Assembly (NCBI RefSeq): GCF_008831285.2
Contig: NW_022204507.1
Span: 2,774,814-2,838,813, forward strand
Source of the DNA: Nymphaea colorata
Lineage: Eukaryota > Streptophyta > Magnoliopsida > Nymphaeales > Nymphaeaceae
Direction: 5' to 3'
Length of the DNA stretch: 64,000 bases
Of the stretch, positions 45,393 to 59,000 are shown in pieces. Below the pieces are notes generated by a model. It was not told the origin of the DNA and searched no databases. It was given only the letters and a program-made list of their open reading frames with translations. The number at the start of each line of letters is the position of its first letter. Positions within the stretch are counted from its first letter, which is position 1. The position numbers were made by a program, and so were the translations under genes.

Positions 45393-45735
45393 GTTATCTC
45401 ATTATCTCATAAATATTTTTTTTATCTCATAAACATTATCTCATACTTAAGTTTAACATTATCTCAAACATCCGTCCATTATCTCATTATCTTATAAATA
45501 ATTTATTTTCTCAGAAGCATTATCTCATATTTATGTTTAGTCTTATCTGATACATCCATCTATTATCTCATTCTCTTAAACGTGTTTTATTATCTCATAA
45601 AGATCAACTCATATTTATGTTTAGTGTTACCTCGTATATCCATCGGTCCGTCCATTAACTCAGATCTCATAAATGTTTTGTTTTCTCATAAACATAATCT
45701 CCTACTTATTTGTTATTTCATACCTATTTGTTATC
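45393..45735. repeat. Minisatellite, about 85-bp unit (copy B)
   Basis: Counterpart of 10,786-11,132, with the same four units opening (A/G)TTATCTCAT. Confidence 0.85.
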
Positions 45736-46109
45736 CCACACATATGCATATGCAATGTTTGGGTGTGAAAGAAAATGTGCATATTTGTAGTATGGCCTAC
45801 ATCCAGCGTACGCTCGTTACATATGCAAAGCGGTGGACAAAATTCTCTCTCATATTCATGAATGTTGTACTTTTCACTATTAAATGTTTTTGTGTGCATA
45901 TTTGTTCTTGAAACCATATATTGAATCTCTCAGCTTCATGTAGTAATAAGCAAGACTTTCAAATTACTTAACATAAGCTGGAATAAGTCAATAGTATGCA
46001 TTTTTTGGGAAACTTTCCCAAGTTCTCATCCCCATCTTCCCCTTTCAGGTGATTGCAAATAAAAGGGCTGACAATGTGGCTGGAGCATTCCTGAGATGGC
46101 CTTGTTATG

Positions 46110-47364
46110 CCAAAATCGGTCAATGATCTACCAGAATTTTAAGGACTAGAATCATGAGAATTTTATGCCTTTTATTCTAAGATTTGACTCGGTTGACTTG
46201 TTCAGTTTATCTTATAAATAATAGTGGTTTGTTGTCAATATAGTTTGTAATGATGCTTAATAGTATACAAATTATGGATGTTTGAAAAATTATTTCCCTG
46301 TGCTACGTCTTCAATAAAAAATTTGCCTTCAATAAAAAAAAATTGGTCTCAAAAGTTTATGTTCACATCATCTTTATTTTTTTTCTAACAATATTGTAAA
46401 ATAATTTATGCAATAATGTTTTTGAAATAAATATTACTTGAAACACTCGACAGATGGTTCCGCATGACTTTTTGGTTGCTTGATGTAATTTTTTTGTTTT
46501 TTCGTGTTATGTGCTATCCATCTCATTGCAACTTTAGAAGTAGGATTGTGAAAAAATAAAAAATAAAACCATGTTCCATCCATTACATTTGAAGATATAA
46601 AATGATCTTTAAATGCAGCAATCAAATGTAGACTTACATACGCTTTGCATTACTGCAACAAGAACGTGATGTTCACATAGAACATGTAACCAAGAATGCA
46701 GTGTTTTGTAAAAAAAAATTGAAGGATGAAATATGAGATGTTTTAAATGACAGTAGTGCATTAGAAAACGACTTAGTTACATGTAAAATGTGGATCTGTA
46801 CATGGGTAGGAAAGAAGGAAATCAATAAAGCGTACAAAGTGGGTTTGAAAATTTTGAACTCTCTGTGTGTTGGATACTTGTTTTGATGTTTACCATAGAC
46901 ATGTCATTTACTAGGACCATTTGATGCATGGAGTAGTTTGCGGTGCAATAATACATGAATTAATTTAAGTTCTCCTTCCTAGACATTAGGCGGGGTATTA
47001 TGTTCCATAAAAAAAAAATGATTCTACAATTGTGATTTGCAACCAGTTCAGATGCACACGATTTATTGCCGATTTGGTTGAATGAATTGTGAAATTTCGA
47101 ACAGTATTATAAATTAAAAGTCATATTTTTCTCAAAATGCAACATATAAAAAATTTAATCAAATACTATCTTAAAATATATTAAAACAGTGCATATATAA
47201 CAAGTACCAATTAGTGCCCCCCTTTGGATCTGGTTGCAGCAACAGCTTGCTGGGGGTACGCCTCCTACCTTTATCATTCCGGGAGCAGGTTGTTTCCCCA
47301 TGTTTTAAAGTGAAAGAGAGTAATGCCCAAAGCGCCTCCATTTCATGTGAATTTTACTTTTAAC
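46110..47364. repeat. 1.25-kb segment, colinear copy B
   Basis: Counterpart of 11,476-12,740 and source-like relative of 39,017-40,259. The minus-strand MEALWALLS frame is also present (47,345 downward). Confidence 0.9.
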
Positions 47365-48560
47365 GCAGCAAATAATTCCAAATATTGCTGAGTTTATTTC
47401 TATTGAGACAAACACATGTAAATTTTTTTGTTAATATTTTGCTATATATCCTATTGTTTATGCTTGTGAAAAGCACATAATCTGTTACGTAAGAACCTGT
47501 AAATCACTTACCCAGTTTTACTCTAATATGGCGCCTTAATAATAAAAGAGCAATATTTAAGTCTAGAAATTCCTGAAGATATATAACTAATTAGGTGCTT
47601 AAAGGAAGAACATAAGCTATATGCTAATAGTTAATATGCATCTACAACGGTACATCCCTTAATTCTTTTTATTTTTTCCCAAATAAATATAGAAGCATCT
47701 CTTCCTTGTTGTCTGAACAAAATAATTTTCATGTTTAGTTTATTTAATTTGTAGCGGGATTGGAAATTAACACCTAGGTGGATATTAAACTTCCACAGTA
47801 AATTATTCAAAACTAATTAATATTGAGGTTGTTAAGTTTTTTATAAAAATATTTTGAAAAGTCATTAATAAAAGAGGTGGGTGTCCGTTGCTAACAAGGC
47901 TGAACAAAATCCCCAAAACGGTGCAAATTAATCTGTTGATTCCAGCTCATTGTGCACATCTTTGGGATAACAACAACATTTACTGGTAAGGTGGATCCTC
48001 ATGTACAGTGGACATCCCAAACAGTGCACCAATTAACGAACAGCTAATATTGAATTTTATTTATTTTTTTTTTTAGGGGGGTTGTGGGGGAAGAGAGAGA
48101 GAGAGAGAGATCATAGATTTTGTTTAGAAAAAACAAATGAAATATTAATGAGTTAAATGAAAAACAGCAAGAACATTTGAGTTCTACTATTTGCTAAGTT
48201 ATTTTTCTTAATATTTGTTATCAAAAATTTTCAAAAAATTGGGGAGGACGCAGTGTACTAGGCAAATAATTTTTCAAATAATTTTTCTTAATATTTGTCA
48301 TCATAATTTTCCTTAGGCATATTCTGATCTTGATTAACTTTGTCTACAATGCAAAAAAAAAAATCACTTTCAAATTAGTTGATATCAACGCACATATGAT
48401 TAACGAGTTGGACGCAGTGTATTAGGCAACTATTTCCCAAATTCCACTGATTTTCCAATTTTCTCCTTTTTTGTTGGTTTATAGCTCAATTTGGCTTTGG
48501 CAGAGCAGGGCTTGGTTTCATCTCAAAACCTAAGAATAGGGTTTCGTTATTTGTAATATG
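47365..48560. other. No gene seen
   Basis: Counterpart of 12,741-14,028. AT-rich, with a (GA)n patch near 48,093-48,110. Confidence 0.5.
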
Positions 48561-48569
48561 TAGTGGACC

Positions 48570-48980
48570 CAGGGCTGCACATGCATGAGTCAAGTCAAGC
48601 TCTAGTTGGGTCAGCCCAAGCTCGACTTCACACAAAAAACTGGAGCTTGAACTCGACTCGAGCTCCAAAGCAAGCTCGAGCTCGACTTGATGATACAACA
48701 TTGGGCTCAAACTTGACTCATTTAACTTGTTTATGTTAAACATGTCTAACTTGTTTAGTTTTTACTCGTTCAATTTCTTTTTCTCATTACAATTCATTAT
48801 TCATTGTGGAGTCGAGCCAAGTTGAGTTTTTACATCTTGAACTCGACTCGTTTAACATTTCGAGTATACATTTGAACTCGAGCTCAACTCGTTTATAAAT
48901 AAGTCGAGTTCGAGTTGAGCTTCAATGAGTGAGTTCGATCGAATCGAGTTTGAGCTGGCTCAACTTGTTGTGCAGCTCTA
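48570..48980. mobile_element. hAT-like MITE, uninterrupted copy
   Basis: 411 bp. Left end CAGGGCTGCACATG, right end GTTGTGCAGCTCTA. Perfect 8-bp flanks AGTGGACC at 48,562-48,569 and 48,981-48,988. Shows the state before the solo LTR inserted in copy A. Confidence 0.85.
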
Positions 48981-48989
48981 AGTGGACCT

Positions 48990-50350
48990 CTCTTTTAAAC
49001 ATATAATATTAATCTACTTGAGGATCCAGTATTTTGTGATGCAGCGAGACCCCTTTTGGAATAGATTTTGCGGAAAACCAACTATATCCTTTCACCCCTA
49101 GCCACAAGTCATCCCCATATTTTGCCATATGTGGGTTCGATCCACCAAGGCCTGCTAGAGCTCCCTCCTACTGGCTCGTGGCTAGATCGATTGGCTTCTG
49201 GTCAAATAAGAACAACTATCATCTGCAACATCTGGAAAACGACTACACTTAATGGCTTAAGTCGTTGTTCCCAAAAGGTACACCATTAGAGTAAGATGTT
49301 CTCTCTCTCTCCCTCTATATATATATATATATTTCTCTGTGAGCATCGTCTTCCTTAGTGAGACATTGATGGAAAATCATCACTTCCAATATCTGGATGG
49401 ACAATCCACCATCGGCAAGAATGAGTGTTCTTGTGGTGACTATCACCTATGGCAACAAGCACAGATTTTCTTTCCTAATGTCATTGCAAACCCCCATGAC
49501 TGCTGAGGGTTTGCCAATGTCTATGGATTTTCTTTTTTTTTTTGGTAGATTTTCTGAATTGGACCAAATATGCCTTAAACTGTGAAGCTGTCTACCAGAC
49601 CCAGCTCAATTACTTCCAAATACTGTGAAGCTCAAACTTGGCTCGAGTTCTAAAAACTTGAATTTGGCCCAAGCAGTTCGTCGAGGATTGGCTTGAGCTT
49701 ATTTAGAAAGAAAAGGGCAGTATGGATTCATATATTTTCAATTACCATTAATTAGGAGATGTTCATTTTCTTATTAGTTGTTTTCTTTAGGAGAATAGAG
49801 TACTCTTCTAAACAAAGTCATTACCAAACAAGCAAGAATGAACATTTTAGAAGAAAAATACAACATGACATTAACAACCATTAACAATTGAAAGACCGTG
49901 ATTCTGTGGTTGTTTGTACAACTGGAATGAAAGAAAGGAGAGAATTAGCAAAAAAAATTGGCAACAACGATAATGAAAAAAAGAAAACATTAATTAGAAG
50001 GAATCTATATACATTTCTATTTCATTTGGAAGACTGAGACTGTGCTGGCTTATTTTTCTCTTGTGAATGACATAACTGTGCCCAATACGATTAATGTTTG
50101 ACATTTTGAGTAATTTGATTCAATTGCCTTAGCGTTTTGTGCTCCATTCCTGCCCTTTGTTGACATTTAATTAATTGCAAGAATAGGAATGGCTACCCTA
50201 ACGATGGATGTCATCAATTTTTGGTGAAGAATTCAACATCAGGATTGCACTTAATAGGAACTCAGTTAAATGTTCATAATTTTCTCCTACTGAAAGCAAC
50301 ACAATCGATGAAAAGCTACTCATTTTAAGCAGAAGAAAAGAACAGTTCAA
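48990..50350. other. No gene seen
   Basis: Includes about 160 bp unique to copy B (49,130-49,290) and a compound microsatellite at 49,296-49,332. The rest parallels 16,558-17,640. Confidence 0.45.
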
Positions 50351-50352
50351 CC

Positions 50353-50490
50353 TGTGGTGGAGCCAGAATTTTTTGGCTATGGGGCTCTCTTATAGAAATT
50401 CTCATTTTTGAAGGTGTACAACATATATAAGTAAGTAAATAATTGTAAGAAATCTATGTAAAAATAAATAAAAATTTTGTTGTTGAGAAG
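50353..50490. repeat. Dispersed GGAGCCAGAATTTT repeat, truncated
   Basis: Counterpart of 17,651-17,835. The right part is deleted. Confidence 0.4.
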
Positions 50491-50899
50491 GGTGTGAGGT
50501 TTCAACATCTTATCAAATTACCAAAAACAGAAGAAAAGAAAAAGGAGAGCCAGTGTTAGAACTAGAAGATAAATGATGAGAATTTACCTTAAGGGCCCCT
50601 CTTTGATGATGATTAAGCTTCTCCATAGATTTACCTCCTCCTCCATGGATACGTCCATGAAGATGCAGCCTTATTATCTGTTATGAAAAGCCTCTAATTG
50701 GTGGCGTGCAGTCGAGTTTCTTCTTCTAGGGAACAATGGAAAATGAAACTCAGGAGATGTACACGTACATATGAACTGAGAAGAGGTTTCCACTTTAAAT
50801 TCCAAAAATTCCTTTGCTGAAGTGCAATAATACTTTAAATTTTGAACCTTTAGGACTCGTTAGGCAAACAAAATACTATGTAATTATTTCATAAATATA

Positions 50900-51433
50900 A
50901 ATAAGCACAAAACAGTCCTACATCTGCTTCTACCCCTGCCTTCAGACCATAAGGTGGGGAAAGAAGCTGGCCGCCTTAGGAACATGGCCTTAGAGGTGCA
51001 GGCAGCAACGGCTTTCTTCCTTCTTTTGCGTCCAAGGTTCAGGATGAAGGGATTGAGAAACAGCATTGCAGACATATGAGGTAATTTGCATGAAGCATAC
51101 CTTCAAAGATGTGAGTTATATCACACTTGCCGCCTGTTTCTTTCCTTCTGCATATATGTCATCTGCCAACACGCCTGAGCTATACTTCAAGAAAATGTTG
51201 CAGGCTCGTAGGAGCCAGTGCCAAGGGAAGCATTGATTCAGTGAGGGCCGACATGCGAGAACCACCAGAACCGGTAGAAGAAGAACTTGAGGAGGCAGCC
51301 ATGAGATCACATGCCAATACCAAGCAGCAGCAAAAAAAAGAAAGAACGAGTAATGGAATGGCTCGTGCAGAAGGAAAATTTCATAAGGATTTGGTGAGGC
51401 AATACCAGGAGGAGTTTTGTCTTTTTGAAAATA
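50900..51433 (-). pseudogene. Copia leader and gag start relic (copy B)
   Basis: Counterpart of 18,260-18,806. The minus-strand frame SSGVLADDIYAEGKKQAASV near 51,190-51,130 is kept, and the Ser-rich gag start is frameshifted. Confidence 0.55.
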
Positions 51434-51445
51434 AGCTCTTATACC
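51434..51445 (-). promoter_or_regulatory. Copia primer-binding site, one mismatch
   Basis: Minus strand reads TGGTATAAGAGC against consensus TGGTATCAGAGC. Confidence 0.75.
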
Positions 51446-51555
51446 ATAATAGAGCAAGAGAGAAAAGGAAAGATAGGTAGGCGATACAAAGTATAGAGGT
51501 TCAGTTATTTGACCTACATCCTCTCTCTCATACCAATTTTTCATGTATTTTGGTA

Positions 51556-51925
51556 AGTCAGGACTTGATTGAAAGGTCAGGACTCATTATGGAAAAGTCA
51601 GGATCCAAAAAGGTCAGGACTCATTGCAATTGTATGTCATTAGTACTTTCCTTATAGAAAGGTGAGGACTCTGTTTGAAAGGTCAAGACTCATTATAGAA
51701 CAGTCAGGATCCAAAAAGGTCATGACTCATTGCGATGAAATGCCATTAGTACTCACTTGACAACAAAATGCCATTAGTACTCACTGTACAACAAAATGCC
51801 ATTGGTACTTTCCTGATTAAAAGGTTAGGACTAATTGCAATGAAATGCCATTAGTACCCACTGTGCAACAAAATGTCATTAACCATACCAAACTTCTGGA
51901 AAGGTCAGGACTCATTATGGAAAAG
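51556..51925. repeat. Minisatellite inserted in copy B only
   Basis: Irregular array of GGTCAGGACTCATT words and of AAAATGCCATTAGTACTCAC words. Copy A reads through at about 18,928-18,935 without it. The array lies inside the copia LTR region. Confidence 0.85.
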
Positions 51926-52524
51926 TCCATTTTCTTTTATATGTTTACAGTTCTCAACGTGACACTTATTTTTCTTAAGAAAAGATTTTCAACAGTGTAT
52001 TTTCATTCAACTCTGATTTTTCATGAACGTTGGATTCATGCCCACTTGCCTCTTCTCTCTCTCTCTCTCTCTCTTTTCTTTTCCCCTTTATTTCATCCGA
52101 TTATCTCATCCGGTGTTGGATTAGTTAAGCATGTCTCAACACGAGAGAGATTCAACTGCGTGCACACGTTTGTGCAAGCAACAAAAATTAGTCTTTTAAT
52201 ATTTTAGAAATTTTTTATGATGGCCTGTATATTATAATCTTTTAGTATTTTTACAATTCCTTTTTTGCCCTTTAAAAGTCTTCTTTAAAACAGACGTCAA
52301 GTGCAAGGAAACTTCCAACTGGAACCAGCAACCTGGCACCAACTATAATATTTGGATGGTTGTAATTTAAATTTAATAACTTGGAAACTGACTGCACTTT
52401 CTGATAGAGACATGGAATAGATGGATCCATTTTGGTTATGAAAAGCATTTATCTGTTTTGACTTTTAAGAAGAGGGTCATTGTTATTTTCTTTGAACCCA
52501 TGAACTATGCATAAACGGTTAACA

Positions 52525-54427
52525 TATAAAAACATGACTGCCAATAGAGATATGAATGATCAAGGATATTCATTCAACCCTATTTTGGGTCTTCTCTATA
52601 ACAAATGCCTTTTTGGGACATTATGCTCGTTAGACTTGTCGAGTTGTTGCGTAGACAATAGTTAATCTAGAGCTAGCTTGAACTATTGTCAAGCCAATTA
52701 GTCATCTGCTCTTCCTGGTGTGTTTGGTAGTTTCAGATCTTATATCTAACGTTGATCTGAAATTCTTTTTTTTTTTCCTTAATGGGACCCATAAACAAAT
52801 AGTATATTTCTCACCCACAGAAAAATGAGGATATGAGATTCTTAATGTATGGCCAAAACCTCAGATTTGAACTTTTACGGAAGCATAAGCCATGGCAATG
52901 ACAATGAATTAAGATGCTTCATAAATCTTTTGAAGACTTAAACCTAGAAAAAAAAAATCAAAACGGGAACGAATTGATGGTGCCTTTTAATTAACTGGAG
53001 GAAGACTTCATTTTACTTTGAAACAGGAATGGAAATCGCTTTTCTTCTTTTTTGAAATTGAAGGTGAAAGATATGGCAACGAGCTGAGCAAGACTTGATC
53101 TAAGACATTCAAATTTTGACAACTTTTTCCAGACTCCTCTTACGACCTGCTCACTGCTCGGTAAAAAAATTCAGACATGTTTTCTGTAATTTTAGAGATA
53201 GTAAAAACAATGGCTTACTTACAAAAAAGGATGTTGACATCATAGGCAGTTTCTGTTTAGGATCCAATTTTCTTGGGCATAATTCAAGAAACGAGCGTCA
53301 TTTTTCTGTAAGATTTTACATGTGATTAAATGTCACCTCTTAACAAATGAAACTACAAACAGTAAAGTTTTTATTTGCCTATGCAAATTATAGTTAACTC
53401 TCTATATATACTGAAACATATTCTCAAGGGTATAGCATATCCTGCTCGGGTCCACATGCAATCGACGACCACAAAAAGGCCACGGGAATGGAGGGGCCTT
53501 TAAGATATCTTCTGGTGGTGGAACATTAATCTCCTTTTCACCCGAAGTACATCAGCTTTAAGATCCTGAAATTCCAAAGGGTAAAGAATATTTTTCAATT
53601 AAAACCAAAACGTAAACCACTAAGACACGTCAATAGTATATTTGTGTGCGCGCCCACATATGACAGTACTCTTAAACACTTCGTTGGTCCAGCAATGGAT
53701 GGGAGCCCTGGAATTCGTGTGCAACTCTACCTATTTTAAATGTGGTGTTCAAATAAATGAAAATGTTAACCTATCTTTGGCAGATCTGTTAAACCATGAT
53801 CAGATATATATTAAATGTGGAACTGCTTACTATAGACTGAATTTTGGTGGCAAAGCATACTTTTGTTGTTACACCATTTATTATGACATTTAATACTATA
53901 TAAGTGTAGATAATTGTGGCTTAATCTGATGTACTATAATTTCCTGAACATTTTTAAGTGTTAATATTAAAATAGTAACTTTAACAAAAAGATGATCGCA
54001 CGATAGAGGTAGAGTGTGCGTAAGATATTCAAATGGGTGCTATAGGTATTTTATTTTGCAGCTAAAATTGGCAACTTTGTTTAAGTGGATGGCTTTAAAC
54101 TGAAGGGTGAAACTTTCATAATGCTAAAGAAGTTAAAAGTAAACGCAAAGTTAAGACGGTTTTGGAAAATAATTCTCAAACTACAAGGGTCGTTGCTGAG
54201 AAAGTCTCAAAGGATAAACATACCGGGTTGGCTTAATTAAATAACAAGAACAACAATAATAATAATAACAATATCATGAATAACAAGATTTAATGAAAAG
54301 AGAAAACCAGAAAAAAAAGAACAACAAAAGGAGACAAAGTGGGAGAAGAATGAATGCGAAGTGTGACCAAGCAATACGAATGAAGAAGGATTTCACAAGT
54401 TCATGTGAAGATGACATGGATATAGCA
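52525..54427. other. Copy B-specific 1.9 kb, no gene recognised
   Basis: No counterpart in copy A at this position. Open frames at 53,116-53,325 and 53,642-53,893 have no known domain. The sequence is AT-rich. Confidence 0.45.
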
Positions 54428-54626
54428 TCTTATTTTATGATGTATTCTGCCATCTGACGGTGGAAATAATGCCTCACAAATGGCTGTGCGACGTAATCTG
54501 TCATCTTCATCTCCCATATTTCTCGGCACCATTTTCTATTTCCTTGTGGACATTTAATTCCTCAAGCTTCCGGAGACCCATGCAGTTCATCGTTCTATTA
54601 GTCTTTGGTCGGGAGGCTGAGTTATT

Positions 54627-54950
54627 AGGGATGTCAATGAATCAGATTCAGATCAAATATCAGATCATGTTTCTTTACATAAATCAGATATGAAAAACAG
54701 AGAAATTTGATATCCAAATAAAAAATCAGATCAGATTCGGTATTAAAAATTGGCATCTGATTGAATTCGCATTCGGACTCAGTACCAAATAGACACCCAA
54801 TTGCATACCAAGAAAAAAAAAGGTAATGGATATCTAAACCCAAATTTACAGAACCCGATCTAAATAATATATTTTATTCTACATTATTGTAAATTTATAA
54901 ATCTGAATCGAAATTTGAATTCCCAATTTTAAATTAATACCATCCGAATC
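54627..54950. mobile_element. MITE-like repeat starting TAGGGATGTCAAT (copy B)
   Basis: Matches 25,215-25,525 closely, flanks included (54,428-54,626 matches 25,040-25,210). The insertion therefore predates separation of those two loci. Right end not visible. Confidence 0.55.
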
Positions 54951-54959
54951 TGAAACCAA

Positions 54960-56105
54960 TGCAAACTTGGTCGAGCACTTGACGAGGTTTAGGCCACCTC
55001 CAGATCCACTCCTAGTGACATTTTGTTCATTAGCCTTCTTGCTTTTATAGCTGCATTTTTTCATCAACACCCATGACATCTGGTTACATGTATGCTGCAT
55101 AGCCTTTAAGAAAATGACAAGTGCCCCCTACCAACTTGTACTAGCTCCTTAGCCCACTTTTGCATCCATGGGAGCCTACGCACAAGCCTAGGCATATAAC
55201 CAGCTTTGACCATCAACCCATGTTACCGATACTAGACTAAACACATGAGAGAGAGAGAGAGAGAGCGCTTCTCAATTATGGAAACAGGGATGGTGAGCAC
55301 ATGAAGAAGGGGTAAAGGGCTCATTTCCTTTCTTATGTATAAAGTGTGTCACAGGCCTCCTCATGAGCTTGTTGTTGCCAACTCCACCATCACCAACATC
55401 ATTGTTGTCTTCTCAAAAGATTTAGTGGAGAAAGTATGACTTAGCAAATGAAAGAACAGTAGGGCCTTCTACCTCTTGGGATCTGTTATGGAAAATGAAA
55501 ACGAATACTTAAAGCTGTGTTATATTAACTTTGTTTTTTTACACCTACTGTATAGCTGTAAAATTGAATCGTGGTATTCCTTGCCATGCATGAGAAATTC
55601 TATAGAAGGTTGAAGGCATGATTTTGTTGTAACAGAAAATATTCTTTTACGACTGTAAAAAAATTGATTATCTACATAAAGAGTATTGATATGTGAAAGG
55701 AAGATGAGCATGATGCTCTGTTCCATCCATTCCCAACCTCCTTGGTTATGCCCTTTTGATTCCGTGGCAGCCCTGATTTTCTCTTGTGTGTCTTCTAAAA
55801 CTCGCAAGATATTGCAAGGCGAGGAAAGTATTGGTGGCAGACGAGAAGTGTTGGGCTTGTAAAGATGCACAACAGGTTGATGCATTATTTTGATGGGCCA
55901 AAAAAGACCATGGTCTATTTTTCTATAGCCTGCCTCCTCTTTTCCCAAAAGTTCTTTATATGGCTAGATTTCTTTTGCACCGGTACAAATTGTTCCAAAA
56001 AAATGTCAAATTGGGCGCTTCAATTTGGTTGTTATTTCTGCTGGATAGTGGCCCTGAGCCGTATCCTTCATCTCGTAACTGCAAGCCAGATTAAATTGAA
56101 AAACT
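54960..56105. repeat. R3 repeat block, copy 3
   Basis: Matches 20,137-21,310 and the split copy at 25,540-33,060. It has the MITE upstream like copy 2, and downstream sequence like copy 1. Confidence 0.85.
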
Positions 56106-57235
56106 GATTTCCAAAATAAAAGATTTCATTAAAAGGAAATTCAAAGCTTATTTTGTTACCATTTTCGAACCTGCCAAAAATTCTCTAGCAATAACCGCTG
56201 CTGGGATTCAGGAAATCCTGGGAGGCAGACTATAAAGTCTCAGCTTATGTTCATCTGAAGGTTGATCATTAGATTAACCTTTGGACGCCTCACAAAGTGA
56301 GGTAGTTAGCTATAAAAATACTGTTCTTGCTTAAATGAGCCTTGAGTCTGTCCATTTTATACCTGTCACATGATACTTTGCTCAAGGTTCATTGTCGAGC
56401 ACAAGTTAGGTCTTGGTTTGTTGAGTAGATTTTGAACTGACCCTTAAAGCACAATAGCTCGAGCAGGACAAGACATGAGCAGAGTTGGGTTGTAGCCCAC
56501 TTTTGTATAACCACAACTATAATATATGCTATTGGCAACGACTTCTACCATAGCGAATAGTCATATTGCAGTTGCCAATAATCTTATTGGCAAGTACTCT
56601 TGCCCTAGCAAACAGCTAAGGTTGCCCTTGCCCTTTACAGCACGGGGAAAAGTCTTTTGTTAGGCCCAAGGTCATTGTCAATAACATCATTGGTAAGAAC
56701 TCGTTGAGTTATTGATAATGGTAGAAGTCGTTGCTAGAAGTTCTTACAGTAGTGATTCCTCTACTGCTATAGGTGTCATTTTTCTTTTGAAAACAAAACA
56801 AAATGCTACTTGTATAGCAGGTAAGCCAGTTCTTTCTAATTTGAAAGTGGGATGGCTTCAAATAGATAATCTAGATCGATGCCAACAAACATAAACATAG
56901 ACTACTGAAACAAATAGAGAGAGAGAGAGCCGATAAAATGAGAATTCTTAGCAAAATTTGGGGACAGGAAGTCCCCTAACTACAAGAATAAACCGCAAAA
57001 ACATAAATAAAAGATGAATATACAAGACAATCGCACAGTAAAACAAAAATGAAAAGAAGATGGTGTAGCACAATCACCCAGCCGCAGACGGAGGACGGCG
57101 CCATTGCTGAATAGCAAAATGGACATCCCCCTACACCAGACGAGCCACAACATTCAGCAATGAGAAGGTGCCACTGAAGACCCTGTTGTTGCGCTCCTCC
57201 CAAATGTGCCACCAAGAGGAAATGAGCCACAACCT

Positions 57236-57982
57236 CTAGACTCGCCCCCAGGAAGCAGACAGGTGGGGGGAAGGAGAAAAGAGGAAAAGAAGGCGAATGG
57301 AGGGTCGGTCTGGAAGGCTACTAACATGGGAAGGCCATGCAGAGGCAAAAACACTAATGAAGAAAGGGCAAGTAGTAAAGAGGTGGACTCGAGACTCAAC
57401 CGTGGTGAGACAGAGAGGACACTGGTTAGCTAAACTGATGCCAAGGCGATGTAAGTGGTCGAAAGTGTTGATGTGGCCAGCAAGAAGAACCCAGACAAAA
57501 GTAATGCCACGAGGAGAAGGGCCTGGGGACCAAAGGGACACGGGTGGGAGCGATGCAATAGAAGAACCAAAAGAGACCAGGTAGCAAGAAGAAAAAGTGA
57601 ATCCCTGGGAAGGTGAAAGTGGCCAAGATGGGGGTGCAACAGAAGGGAGGCCAGCAAGCCGAAGGAAAAGGGGAAAGGCAAAAACCAGGTCGCACCAAAA
57701 GTGGGAGGGAGAGGTGTGGGAGATGAAACCATTCCAAACACTAGGGGAAGAGAGGTCAAATTTGGAACAAATGAATAGGGTGATTGGAGGATGCTCAGTT
57801 GCCAGACGCCACCACCAAGAACACAGGAAAAACTCACATGCCAGACTAAGGATGGTAACCCCAACACCCCCAAGAAGACGTGGAAGGGCAACCATATCCC
57901 AACGTGCAAGCCAATCTGAAGGTCGATCACCATCCCAGATAAATTTATGAATAATCCTATCAAACCTTCTCAGAACAGCCAC
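57236..57982 (-). pseudogene. LINE ORF2 C-terminal region with zf-RVT
   Basis: A 248-residue open frame. Its start (RRFDRIIHKFIWDGDRPS and PRLLGGVGVTILSLAC) is the segment that follows the RT domain in plant L1 elements. Near residues 175-205 it has LHRLGISLANQCPLCLTT, then ESRVHLFTTCPF, the C-x2-C...H-x4-C zf-RVT motif. This stretch is intact in one frame, unlike the rest of ORF2. The protein would act in target-primed reverse transcription, but the element as a whole is disabled. Confidence 0.88.
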
Positions 57983-58327
57983 AGGAGGTCGAAAGACCGC
58001 CAGTGCATGGAGGGGGACCGACGAAAGACAATGTTTAGTAAGAGTAATACGACCAGGGAGATAAAGCAGGTTTCCCTGCCATCACTGAAGGTGATTTACA
58101 AGCTTCTGCTCCACTCCATTACAAAAGGAGGGAGTAGGAGGTGCCAGCATAGTCTGAAGACCTAAGTAGTCTATGGGTAAGCCAACAACCTTACACCCAA
58201 CGCAAGCTTTCGCAAGAAGCACCATGGCTGGATCCGTGTGAATGAGAAAAAGGTGGCCTTTAGAGGAATTAATAGAAATACCCGAGATAAGCTCAAAAAC
58301 ACGAAGGATGAGCCAAGTTCTCACAAT

Positions 58328-59000
58328 CTATTGGTGGAAAGCTCTGCCAAACAGGAGAAAGTTGTCAGCATATTGAAGGGTGGAGAAGGCCTGTAAGTGG
58401 GGGAGTGAATGTGGCGTGAGGAAGCCAACGACCGCAGCATGATGAAGTAATGTAGAAAAGCACTCGACAACTAAGTTGAAAAACAAAATCGACAATGGGC
58501 AACCCTGATAAAGGCCGCGACCGAGACAGAAGAAACCGCCACACATCCCATTGAAGGAGACCGCAAGCTGGGCCCAGTGACAAGCGAAAGGATCCACTGC
58601 AAAGACGATGGACCAAAAGCAAGGCGGGTGTGCAGGTCTGAAAGGAACTCCCAACTAACCGAATCAAAGGCCTTAGAGATGTTCAACTTAACGATGACGG
58701 AAGGAAGACGTAGATTGTATAGAGAGTGAACAACTTCATTGGCCAGGACAATCGCGTCCTACAAACATCGACCCTTGGTGAATGCAACTTGGAAGGGGTT
58801 AATGATAGAAGACATAACAAGCGCAAGCTGCAAATAAAGCAATTTAGCAATAATCTTGTAAGGTGTGCCTAAGATGGAGATCGGGCAAAAGTGGCTGATG
58901 TTCGTATGGTTAGGATGCTTAGGCACCAAGACGCAAGTGGCGCGATTAAATTCCTTAAGAAAAATGGAGTTCGAGGCAAATTCATCACAAAACGTAAATA
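58328..59000 (-). pseudogene. LINE reverse transcriptase core, disabled
   Basis: On the minus strand, in order: LVPKHPNHTNISHFCPIS, then YKIIAKLL (RT motifs 0-1), FTKGRCL with an adjacent stop, LNISKAFDSVSWEFL (motif A with catalytic Asp), then after a frameshift GLYQGCPLSILFFNLVVE (motif B), and LQYADNFLLF (motif C). The last has the catalytic YADD changed to YADN. The stop, the frameshift and the D-to-N change together make catalysis impossible. Confidence 0.9.

Noticed and set aside
49125-49200. tRNA-like B-box word GGGTTCGATCCACC
   Set aside because: No A box, cloverleaf or acceptor stem could be fitted; a SINE is possible but unsupported.
51556-51925. CRISPR-like repeats with spacers
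   Set aside because: Two irregularly mixed word types, variable spacing, inserted in a plant retroelement.
57297-57950. Plus-strand open frames at 57,297-57,584 and 57,597-57,950, and 58,891-59,745
   Set aside because: They are antisense shadows of the GC-rich LINE ORF2, which has clear domains on the minus strand.
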